This document shows positions 16,012-24,072 of a stretch of 39,370 nucleotides of DNA, piece by piece. A program made the position numbers and the translations under genes. Origin of the DNA: Clostridiales bacterium (GTDB taxonomy: Bacteria; Bacillota; Clostridia; Oscillospirales; Acutalibacteraceae); assembly GCA_019416395.1 (NCBI GenBank), contig DXXH01000006.1, positions 1-39,370 on the forward strand. The letters are read 5' to 3'. Position 1 is the first letter of the stretch, and each line of letters opens with the position of its first letter. The notes below the pieces were generated by a model. The model did not search any database. It saw only the letters and a list, made by a program, of their open reading frames with translations, and had not been told where the DNA came from.

Positions 16012-16446
16012 TCAATCTTCCAGAGCAATGGCTGATTCCGCCGCTATGAACAGCAATCGTTGAAACTCTTCCCGTTCCTTATCGGTCATCTGCTGGGTCA
16101 TGCGCTGGAAACACCCCTCAATCTGCTCTTTGATAAAAGGATACACTTCCCAGGATTTTTCCGTGGGGCAGATATCATAGGTCCGCTTGTCCTTGGCGTT
16201 GGTAGTGCGAAGAAGGAACCCGCGCTCTTCCAGCTTTGTCACAGTTTTTGCGATCACGCTTTTGTCCAGTGAAAGCCGTTTTGTAATGTCGTCCTGGGTC
16301 AATCCCTGAAAATCGCACACAATCAAAATGACCAGCGCCTGGGCAGCTGTGAGATGATACTGGGCACAGCTGTTGTTCAGCCAAATGTGCGATTTCCGAT
16401 ACAAAATCGAAATGGATTTAAACGGGCTATCCATACTGTAAGCCAT
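16012..16446 (-). CDS. MarR-family repressor
   Basis: A 144-aa winged-helix regulator. The DNA-binding region has LTQDDITKRLSLDKSVIAKTVTKLEERGFL (helix-turn-helix at about residues 49-78) and the wing RTTNAKDKRTYDICPTEK. Long N- and C-terminal helices provide dimerisation. The first ATG is preferred because GGGAGG is 8 nt upstream; an internal ATG four codons on is poorer. It is divergent from the MFS gene, with two matching palindromes in between, so it most likely represses both itself and the transporter until a small ligand binds. Confidence 0.9.
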   Translation of the reverse strand: MAYSMDSPFKSISILYRKSHIWLNNSCAQYHLTAAQALVILIVCDFQGLTQDDITKRLSLDKSVIAKTVTKLEERGFLLRTTNAKDKRTYDICPTEKSWEVYPFIKEQIEGCFQRMTQQMTDKEREEFQRLLFIAAESAIALED

Positions 16447-16472
16447 GTTTATGGCCTCCCTTCCAGAATAAA

Positions 16473-16504
16473 ATTATAAGCTATTTTGGTGGCAATTGCA
16501 ACCA
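16473..16504 (-). promoter_or_regulatory. marR promoter with operator site 1
   Basis: On the minus strand TTGCAA (16496-16501), 17 bp, TATAAT (16473-16478). The imperfect palindrome TGGTGGCAATTGCAACCA (16487-16504) covers the -35 element. Confidence 0.75.
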
Positions 16505-16508
16505 GATA

Positions 16509-16559
16509 TTGACGAAGCAGCCGTTCCATGTTATGCTAAATAAAGTGGCAAGTGCCACT
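16509..16559 (+). promoter_or_regulatory. MFS promoter with operator site 2
   Basis: TTGACG (16509-16514), 17 bp, TATGCT (16532-16537). The inverted repeat AGTGGCA-AG-TGCCACT (16544-16559) lies over the expected start site. It shares the core GTGGCAANTGC with site 1, 56 bp away centre to centre. Confidence 0.78.
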
Positions 16560-16594
16560 AGTTTGTATCAATACAATCAAAGGAGCTTCATCAC

Positions 16595-17791
16595 ATGGAA
16601 AAAACGGAAAAAATTTGGAATAGGAGATTTATTCTTCTCTTCATCACCAATCTGCTTGTTCTAGCGGCATTCTACGCCTCGATTCCCATTATCCCGATTT
16701 ATTGCCAGGAAATCGGCATTACCGGTTCAGAAATCGGCATTGTACTTACCGCCATGTCTGTGGCGACCATCTTGTTCCGTCCCGTAGCCGGGTATCTGCT
16801 GGACAACTTTAACCGCTATCATGTCTACCTGTTCTTTCTGGCGCTGTTTTGCCTGTCGTTTCCGGCCTTCATCTTGTTCCCGGTGTTCGGCATATTGATT
16901 GTCATTCGCTTATACATGGGAGCGGTCTATTCCGTATGCGGTTCCGCCACCATGACCTTGGCCAGCGATGTACTTCCCGTCGCCAAGATTACCGAAGGTA
17001 TCAGCCGTTTCGCATTTACCGTATCGATTGGTATGGCAGTTGGACCTTATGTGGGGATTCAAGTACAAAACAACATGAGCAGCAAGGCATCGTTTCTCAC
17101 GATTTTCGCCATTACGGTAGCTGCTTTGATTTGCGTGGCCTGCTGCAGAATCCGCCATCCCAAAGTGGAACGGAAAAAGTTTTCCATACAGGATTCCATC
17201 TACAAGCCTGCACTTCCCTTTATGTGTAACATGATGTTTCTGATGATTCCCTATGGGGCAGTAATCGCCTATTCTTCCATTTTCGCCCAAGAAAAAAAAC
17301 TGACAGCCTTTCTCCCCTATTTTTACATCTGCCTTGTGGCGGGCATGCTGGTGTCTAAACTTTCCACACAGAGAATAATCGATGCTGGAAAACACCGGAT
17401 TCTGGTATACATCAGTTTGGCCGTTTTAATCGTCACCATGGCCAGTTATCTGTTTTTGACCACCGGGATCCACCTGTTGGCCGCCGGATTTTTCTTTGGT
17501 CTGGGCTATGGGATTTTGCAGCCCTTGTTCCAATCCTTTGTAACAGGGACCACTCCTGCCCCAAAACGGGGCGTAGCCAACGCCACCTATATGCTTTCCT
17601 ACGATGTGGGCATTGGCATCGGCTCTCTTTTGATGGGGTGTCTTCAGGAAACGATCGGGCTGCCCGTAGGATTTGCTTTGACCGCCATTGCCTATGTAAT
17701 TGGCGGGGGCATCTATATTGCCTACATTGACGGGCATTATGAAAAGCTGAAAGCTTCCCTGAATCTTCAAAAATCCCCCTGCAATTTTTGA
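16595..17791 (+). CDS. MFS transporter, drug/metabolite exporter type
   Basis: A 398-aa integral membrane protein with about 12 hydrophobic segments. The first begins at residue 12 (FILLFITNLLVLAAFYASIP). The MFS loop 2-3 signature is degenerate (RPVAGYLLDNFNRY). The size and the divergent MarR regulator are typical of an efflux pump. AAAGGAG at 16579-16584 precedes the ATG. The substrate cannot be read from the sequence; because MarR proteins often sense the exported compound, a toxic small molecule is likely. Confidence 0.88.
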   Translation: MEKTEKIWNRRFILLFITNLLVLAAFYASIPIIPIYCQEIGITGSEIGIVLTAMSVATILFRPVAGYLLDNFNRYHVYLFFLALFCLSFPAFILFPVFGILIVIRLYMGAVYSVCGSATMTLASDVLPVAKITEGISRFAFTVSIGMAVGPYVGIQVQNNMSSKASFLTIFAITVAALICVACCRIRHPKVERKKFSIQDSIYKPALPFMCNMMFLMIPYGAVIAYSSIFAQEKKLTAFLPYFYICLVAGMLVSKLSTQRIIDAGKHRILVYISLAVLIVTMASYLFLTTGIHLLAAGFFFGLGYGILQPLFQSFVTGTTPAPKRGVANATYMLSYDVGIGIGSLLMGCLQETIGLPVGFALTAIAYVIGGGIYIAYIDGHYEKLKASLNLQKSPCNF

Positions 17792-17914
17792 TCTTTTCAC
17801 TCCCCTACACACAGAGCTACTGCACACCGTTCCGAAAACTGGACGGAGATCGTTTATTTGAATCCCAGAAAATTCCCTTAAGCTGAAAAATAAAACTCCA
17901 CAGATTTCCCATTT

Positions 17915-17955
17915 CAAAGGGCTTCGCTGACACACAAAATCAGCGAAGCCCTTTG
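17915..17955. terminator. 16-bp hairpin between the MFS and WYL genes
   Basis: CAAAGGGCTTCGCTGA (17915-17930), 9-nt loop, TCAGCGAAGCCCTTTG (17940-17955): a perfect stem. The T run is poor on both strands. It lies between two converging genes and probably ends both transcripts. The rest of 17792-18071 holds no gene I can support. Confidence 0.6.
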
Positions 17956-18088
17956 CTTTCCCCTCTTGCAAAACTACCAGCTTCAGGACACGGAACATGA
18001 CTCCCTGTTTGGCGGCATGATCTTTCAAAGTTAAATCCGTGTTTGAGAACTATGGCATCATGAGCTCTGTATCATTCCTCAAGCCGCT

Positions 18089-19174
18089 CTATCTGGCGGA
18101 GCAATTCCCCACGCATTTTTTCCGCAAAGAGTCGGGGGCCAAAATAGTGATGGACGAAAGATACTGCCGCAAGAACAACATCATACCAGCAGGCACCGCA
18201 TGAAGCTCCAAAAGGAACGTACCATCCGACTGGGGCGTGTACCGGGCGGCGCTTCCGAAAAAATCCACCGCTACATTCAGCAAGCTATCCTCACAAGCCA
18301 ATTTGATGTACTGGGTTTTCCCAGCGTACATCACCGGAGACATGTCCCGGTACAGCCCCGGCTCAAAACTTTCCGGCCGCTCAAATGTCTCCTGCTCCAG
18401 ATGCACTTCCAGGATCCGGTCCACCCGTAGGTTGGACAATCCCCAATGGGGGTGCTGCCCTGTTAAATAGTAATATCCGTTACTCCAGATCAGAGCATAG
18501 GGATAAAAGAAAAACTTACCGTTTCTTGCCCGTTTCCGCAAAACAGGCCTGGACGTCTCCCGGGACAGCTGATACTCCCCGTAAATGATAGAGATCACTG
18601 TGCTTTGGGCGATGGCCTGATCCAGCTGCCCGATCAGGGAAAAGTTCAAGGTACCGCTGCGACGGAAAGCATAGCGAAGCTCCTTGTTCGCCGGCACCGG
18701 ATTCCGGCCCAGGCGGCTGAGAATATCCAAGTATTTCTTGGCCTGCTTCTCATCGATATAGGGGTATACCTGCACCATGTCCTCAAGGATTTTCCATTCG
18801 GTGGGTGTGAGCAGATTCCGCAGATAAAACCGCAGCGATTTATTCCGCTGGGTATCCGGATACAGAGTCTCCCACTCCTCTAAGGAAACCAAGGTGGAAA
18901 TCCCGTCCTCGGTTCGTTCCACGCAACATTCCAACACAAAGGGAAAATGATCGTACCGCCCTTGCTCGTACATGGAGCGCAGCAACGTGGTCAGAGTGTT
19001 TTTCCCCGGCAGCTTCCCCAGATTACCCCGTATTTTCATCTGGGTAAGCAGCTCCTCGGGCGTCATCGCCTTATCGGGCGTGGGCGCCCGTTTTTCCAAA
19101 ATGTCCAGCACTTCCCCCACCGTGGCCAGTGGGTTGTGGTATTCTCCCCGTTTGCTTCCCTTTTGTACCGCCAT
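18089..19174 (-). CDS. WYL-domain regulator, probable C-terminal frameshift
   Basis: A 361-aa protein with an N-terminal winged-helix-like region (about residues 15-115) and a WYL domain (about 190-290; VISIIYGEYQLSRE, FFYPYALIWSNGYYYLTG, LSNLRVDRILEV). WYL proteins bind small ligands or nucleic acid and regulate transcription, often near defence or stress genes. The ATG at 19174 has GGAAGG upstream and was preferred over one 11 codons earlier. The C-terminus reads LRKKCVGNCSAR then stop, but shifting -1 at the A6 run (plus-strand T6 at 18116-18121) gives LRKKMRGELLRQIERLEE ending at 18072, which looks like a genuine WYL C-terminal helix. It is divergent from the DUF2201-type gene. Confidence 0.85.
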   Translation of the reverse strand: MAVQKGSKRGEYHNPLATVGEVLDILEKRAPTPDKAMTPEELLTQMKIRGNLGKLPGKNTLTTLLRSMYEQGRYDHFPFVLECCVERTEDGISTLVSLEEWETLYPDTQRNKSLRFYLRNLLTPTEWKILEDMVQVYPYIDEKQAKKYLDILSRLGRNPVPANKELRYAFRRSGTLNFSLIGQLDQAIAQSTVISIIYGEYQLSRETSRPVLRKRARNGKFFFYPYALIWSNGYYYLTGQHPHWGLSNLRVDRILEVHLEQETFERPESFEPGLYRDMSPVMYAGKTQYIKLACEDSLLNVAVDFFGSAARYTPQSDGTFLLELHAVPAGMMLFLRQYLSSITILAPDSLRKKCVGNCSAR

Positions 19175-19303
19175 GTATCCTTCCCCCTGTTTTTTCGAGT
19201 ATATCACAAAAAATGGGATTTTTCCATCCAGCCGGTCTGGAGTTTTAAATTTAAACAGGGATTCCCTTTATACTTGACCCGTAACGAGGAAAGGAGAACC
19301 CTT

Positions 19304-20539
19304 ATGAGTAAGCCGAAGAAAGAATTTACCGTGCAGGCGAAAGCCAAACAGGTGCTGGAAGATATGCGGAAACTTCTCAGCCGGAAAATCCCCCCTTTAT
19401 CGCCTGCCTTTTACAATCTCGAGGATGTTCCCATCCATGTTCCCAGCCCGATTCAAACCGACGGAACCCACCTGTACTACCATCCGGAAACGCTTTGGAA
19501 CGACTATTTAAAAAGCCAGCCCAAACTTATGGAACAATTTCTGCACGTGGTCATTCACTGCCTGTTTGGTCATGTTTCCAAAGCTCCCGGCTATTGCCAC
19601 TGCACCCAGCAATTTGATTTTGCGGCGGATTATCAAGCACTTGCCTTTATCACCCTGCTGTACACCCACTCCCTTCTCCCCTTCAAGCAACCCCGGAATT
19701 TACAGCCACAAGTATGGTACAGCTTTGGGCAGTTGATGGGGCTTAAAAAACACCCGGCTGTCCCGGTCTCGGACAATCACGAACTGTGGCGTTGTTCCGA
19801 TACTACGCAATTTCCATTTCTCATTTTCCAGGATCATTCAGAGGAAAATTGTTCAGGACACAACGGCTCAAAGGAAAATTCTTTCTCTGTTGCTCTTTCT
19901 ACGGAAACTTCCCCCGATACAGTTTGGGATCAATGGCAAGAAATCAGGCAACAGGCATTTCAACAACTGTCCACTCCCGCCTGGGGCAGTCTTACCAATT
20001 CTATGGAGGAGCATCTCAGTGCATCAAAGAGAAGCCAAACTTCCTACAAAGAGCTGCTTCGCACGCTTTTACGCCTATCCTCAGCTACCGGCGAAAATCC
20101 TGACGACTTGGACCTGATGCTCTACCACTTCGGCTGCCAGCTCGGCACACCCATCGTAGAACCCTGCGAGGAACTGGAAGAATCCAATACCGGCTCCCTG
20201 ATTATCGCCATTGACACCTCTGATTCCTGCAGCGGAGACATAGCGGTCAAATTTCTGGAAGAAACCTGTAAGATCCTGCAAGACATAGGAAAGCATTGGC
20301 ACGGGGAACTAATCTTGATGCAATGTGACACAGAGATTCAACATGTGGTTTGTGTGAAAAACCCAGCCCAATTGTCCCAGGAACTGGCTAAAAATTATGT
20401 TTTACGGGGTATGGGTGGAACAAATTTTTGTCCTGTATTTCAATGGGCAGCTGATTTTCAAAAAAGTACAAACCCACTCTCCGGACTGCTGTACTTATCC
20501 GATGGGTACGGGGAATTCCCCAAACAGCCCCCAGACTAA
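19304..20539 (+). CDS. DUF2201-type metallopeptidase-like/VWA-like protein, truncated end
   Basis: A 411-aa cytosolic protein. The N-terminal part (about residues 60-130) carries HVVIHCLFGHVSK, a His-x4-His pattern like the putative metallopeptidase domain of DUF2201 proteins. The C-terminal part has a VWA-like fold with a MIDAS-type start, IIAIDTSDSCSGD, and LYLSDGYGEFPKQPPD at the very end. Family members normally continue beyond this glycine/proline segment with a last strand and helix, so perhaps 25-35 residues are missing. Such proteins usually work with a MoxR-type AAA ATPase, which is absent here. AAGGAG 8 nt ahead of the ATG decides the start. Codon use is less GC-rich than in the flanking operons. 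Confidence 0.75.
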   Translation: MSKPKKEFTVQAKAKQVLEDMRKLLSRKIPPLSPAFYNLEDVPIHVPSPIQTDGTHLYYHPETLWNDYLKSQPKLMEQFLHVVIHCLFGHVSKAPGYCHCTQQFDFAADYQALAFITLLYTHSLLPFKQPRNLQPQVWYSFGQLMGLKKHPAVPVSDNHELWRCSDTTQFPFLIFQDHSEENCSGHNGSKENSFSVALSTETSPDTVWDQWQEIRQQAFQQLSTPAWGSLTNSMEEHLSASKRSQTSYKELLRTLLRLSSATGENPDDLDLMLYHFGCQLGTPIVEPCEELEESNTGSLIIAIDTSDSCSGDIAVKFLEETCKILQDIGKHWHGELILMQCDTEIQHVVCVKNPAQLSQELAKNYVLRGMGGTNFCPVFQWAADFQKSTNPLSGLLYLSDGYGEFPKQPPD

Positions 20540-20925
20540 TCTCGGACTTTTTGAGATTGGAAAACAAGCTTCAAAAGCGCATTTTGCAATTGCTCCACCG
20601 CACCTGCGGTGTAGAACTTTGTGGGAGCGCCCTTACTACTTCTATCGATTACTTTTTTTCCAGCTATATATCCCCTGCATTTTCCCAAGTTCTCCTGGAA
20701 TGCTGCACCCGGGATCCAACACCTTTGGAGCATTGCGGGTGGATCGCTGAACAGATGGCTCGCAGCGGTTCCATGGACACACTGAAAATCGCCTTAAAAA
20801 ATGGGCTTTTAGAGGGAGAACCCTGGCCTGAATTCCTCAAACTGCTCAACGAGAATAAAAGATACGATCTGCTCTCCATCATCCTGGCAAAAGCCCCCCT
20901 TCAGGACGAGCAATATTCCCTGTAA
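20536..20925 (+). pseudogene. Orphan tail fragment paralogous to the next gene
   Basis: An open frame (usable TTG at 20551, no ribosome site) encodes about 125 aa that match the C-terminal region of the downstream 566-aa protein: RILQLLHRTCGVELCG against RILQLLHDTCGVKLCG, and ALKNGLLEGEPWPEF against ALKNGLLKGEPWPEF. By eye about half the residues agree. Similarity begins right where the DUF2201-type gene ends, in a different frame. The simplest reading is an old deletion between a DUF2201-type gene and a duplicated copy of the downstream gene, leaving only its tail. A short functional protein made by coupled translation is the alternative. Confidence 0.65.
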
Positions 20926-21014
20926 CCACCGCCTATCCCTTTGCTGTATTCTATCATCTTTTCAAAAAGCGGATGCCAGTCCCACTGACAGTCCATCGTT
21001 TAGGAGAATGCGCC

Positions 21015-22715
21015 TTGAAACGATATCACAAGATCCTCTACACCCTACTGGAATTTTTAAAGAGAGAAGATTATGCCCCCATCCCGCAATTTCTCAAAAA
21101 CATCGAGCAGACGAAACAGTTTTCTACCGCAACAGGGCCTTTTCCCTATCCTGACAGTATGATTCCCTCAGATCTATTCATACAAATCTTGCACACTCCC
21201 AAAAAAGTGTTTCTCCTGGTCTATGAATTTCTCACCCGGTATTACGTCCCCTTTCTCGACACATTTCCCTTTTCATCACAAATTTATCTCACGGCACACC
21301 GAACATTCAACTCCCCATATGAAGATTTCTTTTCCACTTCCATAAAAATAGCATGTTGCGGAAGGTATTTAGAGTTTGCCTGTCGTTTCAGAGCTTCTGT
21401 GCCGAATCTGAAGTATTTATTGGAACACCAAGTTTGCAAATGGCATTTCGGAATGGACGGAGCCGGTACCCATTTATCTTTTACATCCCACTCCCTATTG
21501 GCCTACGCCATCGTCCATGGAGATCTCTCCGCACTCAAGTCGCTTCTGAAGTGGCCGGAATACGTCCATCCCCAGGATCTTTCCTTACAGGCCATGGTTC
21601 TCTTCGGACTTTATCTGCCCGATTCTTTGGACACTATTTTCCATATTTCCCGCCGCGCGCCTGTCAAAGCGGCCGCAAAGCTGGTGGCGGAGAAGGTATA
21701 CCACCTGTCCGACCTTCCCCCGGACTCATTGGCAGGCGCCGATCCTGCCTTGTCCGCCTATGCTATCCCCATGAAGCTGTGCAGCTGGGTGATTCCTCAG
21801 GGGTGGGTCGCCCCTCTGAACGTGCTCCGCCATTGGTTTTCCACCGGCCGGTACGGACGAAGGGAAGCTCTGGAGATTGTGTATTCCTATAAACATACCC
21901 ATTCCCGATATTTGGAATGTTCTTCCAGAATATTGCTTCTTTTCACCATGATGCTTCGCTATGTGCCGGAGATAGGCAACTGCCGCTATTTCACCCAGCT
22001 GCTTTTCAAAAACTCCCATCATGGATGTCCCAGCTATACTTCTTTTGACGGCTATTTGGATGCCATGGCTCTACTCAATGGCGCGTCTCAAGGGGGACAT
22101 AAAAAGAAACAAGAACCGGAAGCGGAAGACAATGTTGAAGAGGACGCAGATCACGAGAAATTCATAGAAACCTTACTTGAAGTAAAAGTGCAGCAGGAGC
22201 GGCGCTTTTTGCAAGAATTGCGCATAGGGGCCAAACAAATGCGCCAGCCTATGGGATTGAGAGATAAACAGACCATCCAATATTTGATGAGCAGCTCTTG
22301 TAAACTACACGGGCGTATCTTGCAGCTGCTTCATGACACCTGTGGCGTGAAGCTCTGCGGAGAGGCGCTCACATTTTCCCCGGACACGGATTTCATGTCC
22401 AAAGAGGACATTGCAAAGTACACTGGCGGCCCCTATCCCCCATCCAACCAGAACAGCAATTCCCGTTCCTCTTTCTCAAAGCTTCTAAAGTACTGTACCC
22501 GGGACACAAGCCCTTTGCAACATTGCAGCTTCATCACCCGTTATCTTGCTGTTCATGGCACAAAAAGGGATCTGGTCACAGCCCTAAAAAACGGACTCCT
22601 AAAAGGGGAGCCTTGGCCAGAGTTCATCCAGCTTTTAAATCATTTTGAGCGGAATGATTTGATCCCCATCGCTCAGGTAAACAACCCCAACCAGTCTCAG
22701 TATTATGACTTGTAA
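21015..22715 (+). CDS. Unknown 566-aa helical repeat-like protein
   Basis: I do not recognise a family. The protein is rich in short helices of ankyrin-like appearance (for example HSLLAYAIVHGDLSALKSLLKW), has no signal peptide or clear membrane segment, and contains a charged linker (KKKQEPEAEDNVEEDADHEK) before a C-terminal domain of about 130 residues that recurs in the preceding fragment. The TTG at 21015 was chosen as start because AGGAG lies 8 nt upstream and it gives MKRYHKILYTLLEFLK; the ATG at 20973 has no ribosome site. It follows the DUF2201-type gene on the same strand and probably belongs to the same unit under the divergent WYL regulator. Confidence 0.7.
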   Translation: MKRYHKILYTLLEFLKREDYAPIPQFLKNIEQTKQFSTATGPFPYPDSMIPSDLFIQILHTPKKVFLLVYEFLTRYYVPFLDTFPFSSQIYLTAHRTFNSPYEDFFSTSIKIACCGRYLEFACRFRASVPNLKYLLEHQVCKWHFGMDGAGTHLSFTSHSLLAYAIVHGDLSALKSLLKWPEYVHPQDLSLQAMVLFGLYLPDSLDTIFHISRRAPVKAAAKLVAEKVYHLSDLPPDSLAGADPALSAYAIPMKLCSWVIPQGWVAPLNVLRHWFSTGRYGRREALEIVYSYKHTHSRYLECSSRILLLFTMMLRYVPEIGNCRYFTQLLFKNSHHGCPSYTSFDGYLDAMALLNGASQGGHKKKQEPEAEDNVEEDADHEKFIETLLEVKVQQERRFLQELRIGAKQMRQPMGLRDKQTIQYLMSSSCKLHGRILQLLHDTCGVKLCGEALTFSPDTDFMSKEDIAKYTGGPYPPSNQNSNSRSSFSKLLKYCTRDTSPLQHCSFITRYLAVHGTKRDLVTALKNGLLKGEPWPEFIQLLNHFERNDLIPIAQVNNPNQSQYYDL

Positions 22716-22868
22716 CTGTCCAGGTCAGACATGAAACCTTCCCATGCGCTACTCCCGGTAGGCCAGGGTTTCATCTGCCCATGCAGTTCTTCCCCTCTTC
22801 CCTGTTGGCAAAAAACACAGGGGATTCCCTGGCTCCCCATAGACCGGAGTAACGCTGAAAACAAACAA

Positions 22869-22902
22869 CTGGGCGGCATGGCCCTCCAGCCATGCCGCCC
22901 AG
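22869..22902 (-). terminator. 14-bp hairpin after the flavin reductase gene
   Basis: CTGGGCGGCATGGC (22869-22882), 6-nt loop, GCCATGCCGCCCAG (22889-22902): a perfect stem. On the minus strand it is followed by TTGTTTGTTTTC, fitting termination of the flavin reductase transcript. It may also stop the converging 566-aa gene. Confidence 0.7.
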
Positions 22903-22950
22903 CTATAAGCAGATTGCTTGTTCTGTGGAACTGCTTTAGAAAGCTTTCCT

Positions 22951-23520
22951 TTACTCTTTCATCAAACCAGCCCCTGCATTCCAGGCCTGGCCGATCTTTT
23001 CCCCAATGGCGTAATAACCGTTGCCCATCTGGTCAAAGGCAAAAGCGTTCAACTTTCCAGCATCGATTTTGCCCTTTTCGTTCAGCACTTTCTCGTCCGC
23101 CAGCACTCCTACGATTTTCCCCAGGATCCGCAGGCCATAAGGCTGTTCCTGAATCTCTTCCACCTGGCATTCCAAGGTAAGGGGATATTCCGTTACAATG
23201 GGTGCGTCCACCTTTTGGCTTTTCTCCGCATGGAGTCCACTCCGGGCAAATTTATCCCCCATCTTATTGGCAGAGGCGATCCCGAAAAAGTCGGACTCCT
23301 TCAAGGTATCCGTCCCCGGTACAGACAGGGTAAACGCTTTTCTGGCCCGGAGATTGGCCACGGTCTTGTGGTCCGCTTCCAGGTTCAGGGCCACCATGTC
23401 TTCGGCGCAAATACCGCCCCAAGCCATCATCATCACGTCGACCGTGCTATCTTCATTGTAAGTGGCAATCATATAAGTGGGCATGGGAAACAAATAGGGT
23501 TTTACTTCAAATTCTTTCAC
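22951..23520 (-). CDS. Flavin reductase-like FMN-binding protein
   Basis: A 189-aa protein of the flavin reductase-like (split-barrel FMN-binding) family. Recognisable blocks are FPMPTYMIATYNEDSTVDVMMMAWGGICAED, HKTVANLRARKAFTLSVP, and ESDFFGIASANKMGDKFARSGL. Such proteins bind FMN and reduce it or other electron acceptors in the cytoplasm; the physiological substrate is unknown. The start codon is GTG, supported by AAGGAG about 9 nt upstream. It is divergent from an HxlR-family regulator, which likely controls it in response to reactive electrophiles or redox stress, as for YodB/HxlR proteins (inference). Confidence 0.88.
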   Translation of the reverse strand: MKEFEVKPYLFPMPTYMIATYNEDSTVDVMMMAWGGICAEDMVALNLEADHKTVANLRARKAFTLSVPGTDTLKESDFFGIASANKMGDKFARSGLHAEKSQKVDAPIVTEYPLTLECQVEEIQEQPYGLRILGKIVGVLADEKVLNEKGKIDAGKLNAFAFDQMGNGYYAIGEKIGQAWNAGAGLMKE

Positions 23521-23547
23521 AAAGAGCGCTCCTTATCCTACGCGGCA

Positions 23548-23576
23548 TTGACTTTTACCGCTTATTCTATTACAAT
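23548..23576 (+). promoter_or_regulatory. Promoter of the hxlR-family gene
   Basis: TTGACT (23548-23553), 17 bp, TACAAT (23571-23576), about 70 bp upstream of the ATG. Confidence 0.75.
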
Positions 23577-23596
23577 CATAGCAAGAATTTACCAAA

Positions 23597-23627
23597 ATAC
23601 AAGTACGCACATTCAAGTGCAGTACTT
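23597..23627. promoter_or_regulatory. Candidate HxlR operator over the flavin reductase -35
   Basis: AAGTAC (23601-23606) and GTACTT (23622-23627) form an inverted repeat with 15-nt spacing. On the minus strand TTGTAT (23597-23602) with TATGAT 16 bp downstream (near 23575-23580) is a possible flavin reductase promoter, so the left arm overlaps its -35; the site also lies in the leader of the regulator gene. Confidence 0.5.
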
Positions 23628-23644
23628 ACCTGGAGGAAAGTGAA

Positions 23645-23977
23645 ATGGAGCGCCGCTGCATCACCAATGAATGTCTGGAAACTACCGGATTCAGCTATAC
23701 CCTCTCCCTGATCAACGGAAAATACAAAATGGTCATTCTATATACCCTGATGGAATTTGGCGTGGTGCGCTTCAATGAAATGCAGCGCTATATTGGCGGT
23801 ATCTCCTACAAAACCTTGAGTTCCACCCTAAAAGAACTGGAACGGGACCAGCTGATCCATCGGGAAGAATATCCCCAGATCCCGCCCAAGGTGGAGTATA
23901 GCCTGACCCAACGTGGAAAAACTTTGATCCCCATTTTAGACGCCCTTTGTGACTGGGGCGATAAAAACCGGCTGTAA
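23645..23977 (+). CDS. HxlR-family regulator
   Basis: A 110-aa winged-helix protein. The N-terminal cysteine-containing segment MERRCITNECLETT precedes the helix-turn-helix (FNEMQRYIGGISYKTLSSTLKELERDQLI) and the wing (REEYPQIPPKVEYSLTQRGKTL). A conserved N-terminal Cys (here C5, and C10) is the redox or electrophile sensor in YodB/HypR-type members. GGAGG at 23632-23636 supports the start. It is divergent from the flavin reductase gene, its probable target. Confidence 0.92.
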   Translation: MERRCITNECLETTGFSYTLSLINGKYKMVILYTLMEFGVVRFNEMQRYIGGISYKTLSSTLKELERDQLIHREEYPQIPPKVEYSLTQRGKTLIPILDALCDWGDKNRL

Positions 23978-24009
23978 AAAAGGCTGTCGCAAAATGCGAC
24001 AGCCTTTTT
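23976..24009 (+). terminator. Bidirectional terminator between hxlR and GH2 genes
   Basis: AAAAAGGCTGTCGCA, loop AAA, TGCGACAGCCTTTTT: a 15-bp stem with T runs on both strands. It ends the regulator transcript and likely the converging GH2 transcript. Confidence 0.9.
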
Positions 24010-24072
24010 CAGTGCGACTACATTTTAGAAAAACAGGTCTTATGCCTTTTTTCAAATTTTAATAAATACGGG

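Noticed and set aside
19244..19255. Palindrome TTTAAATTTAAA between the WYL and DUF2201-type genes
   Set aside because: It could be an operator, but it is a simple AT palindrome not placed on a convincing promoter.
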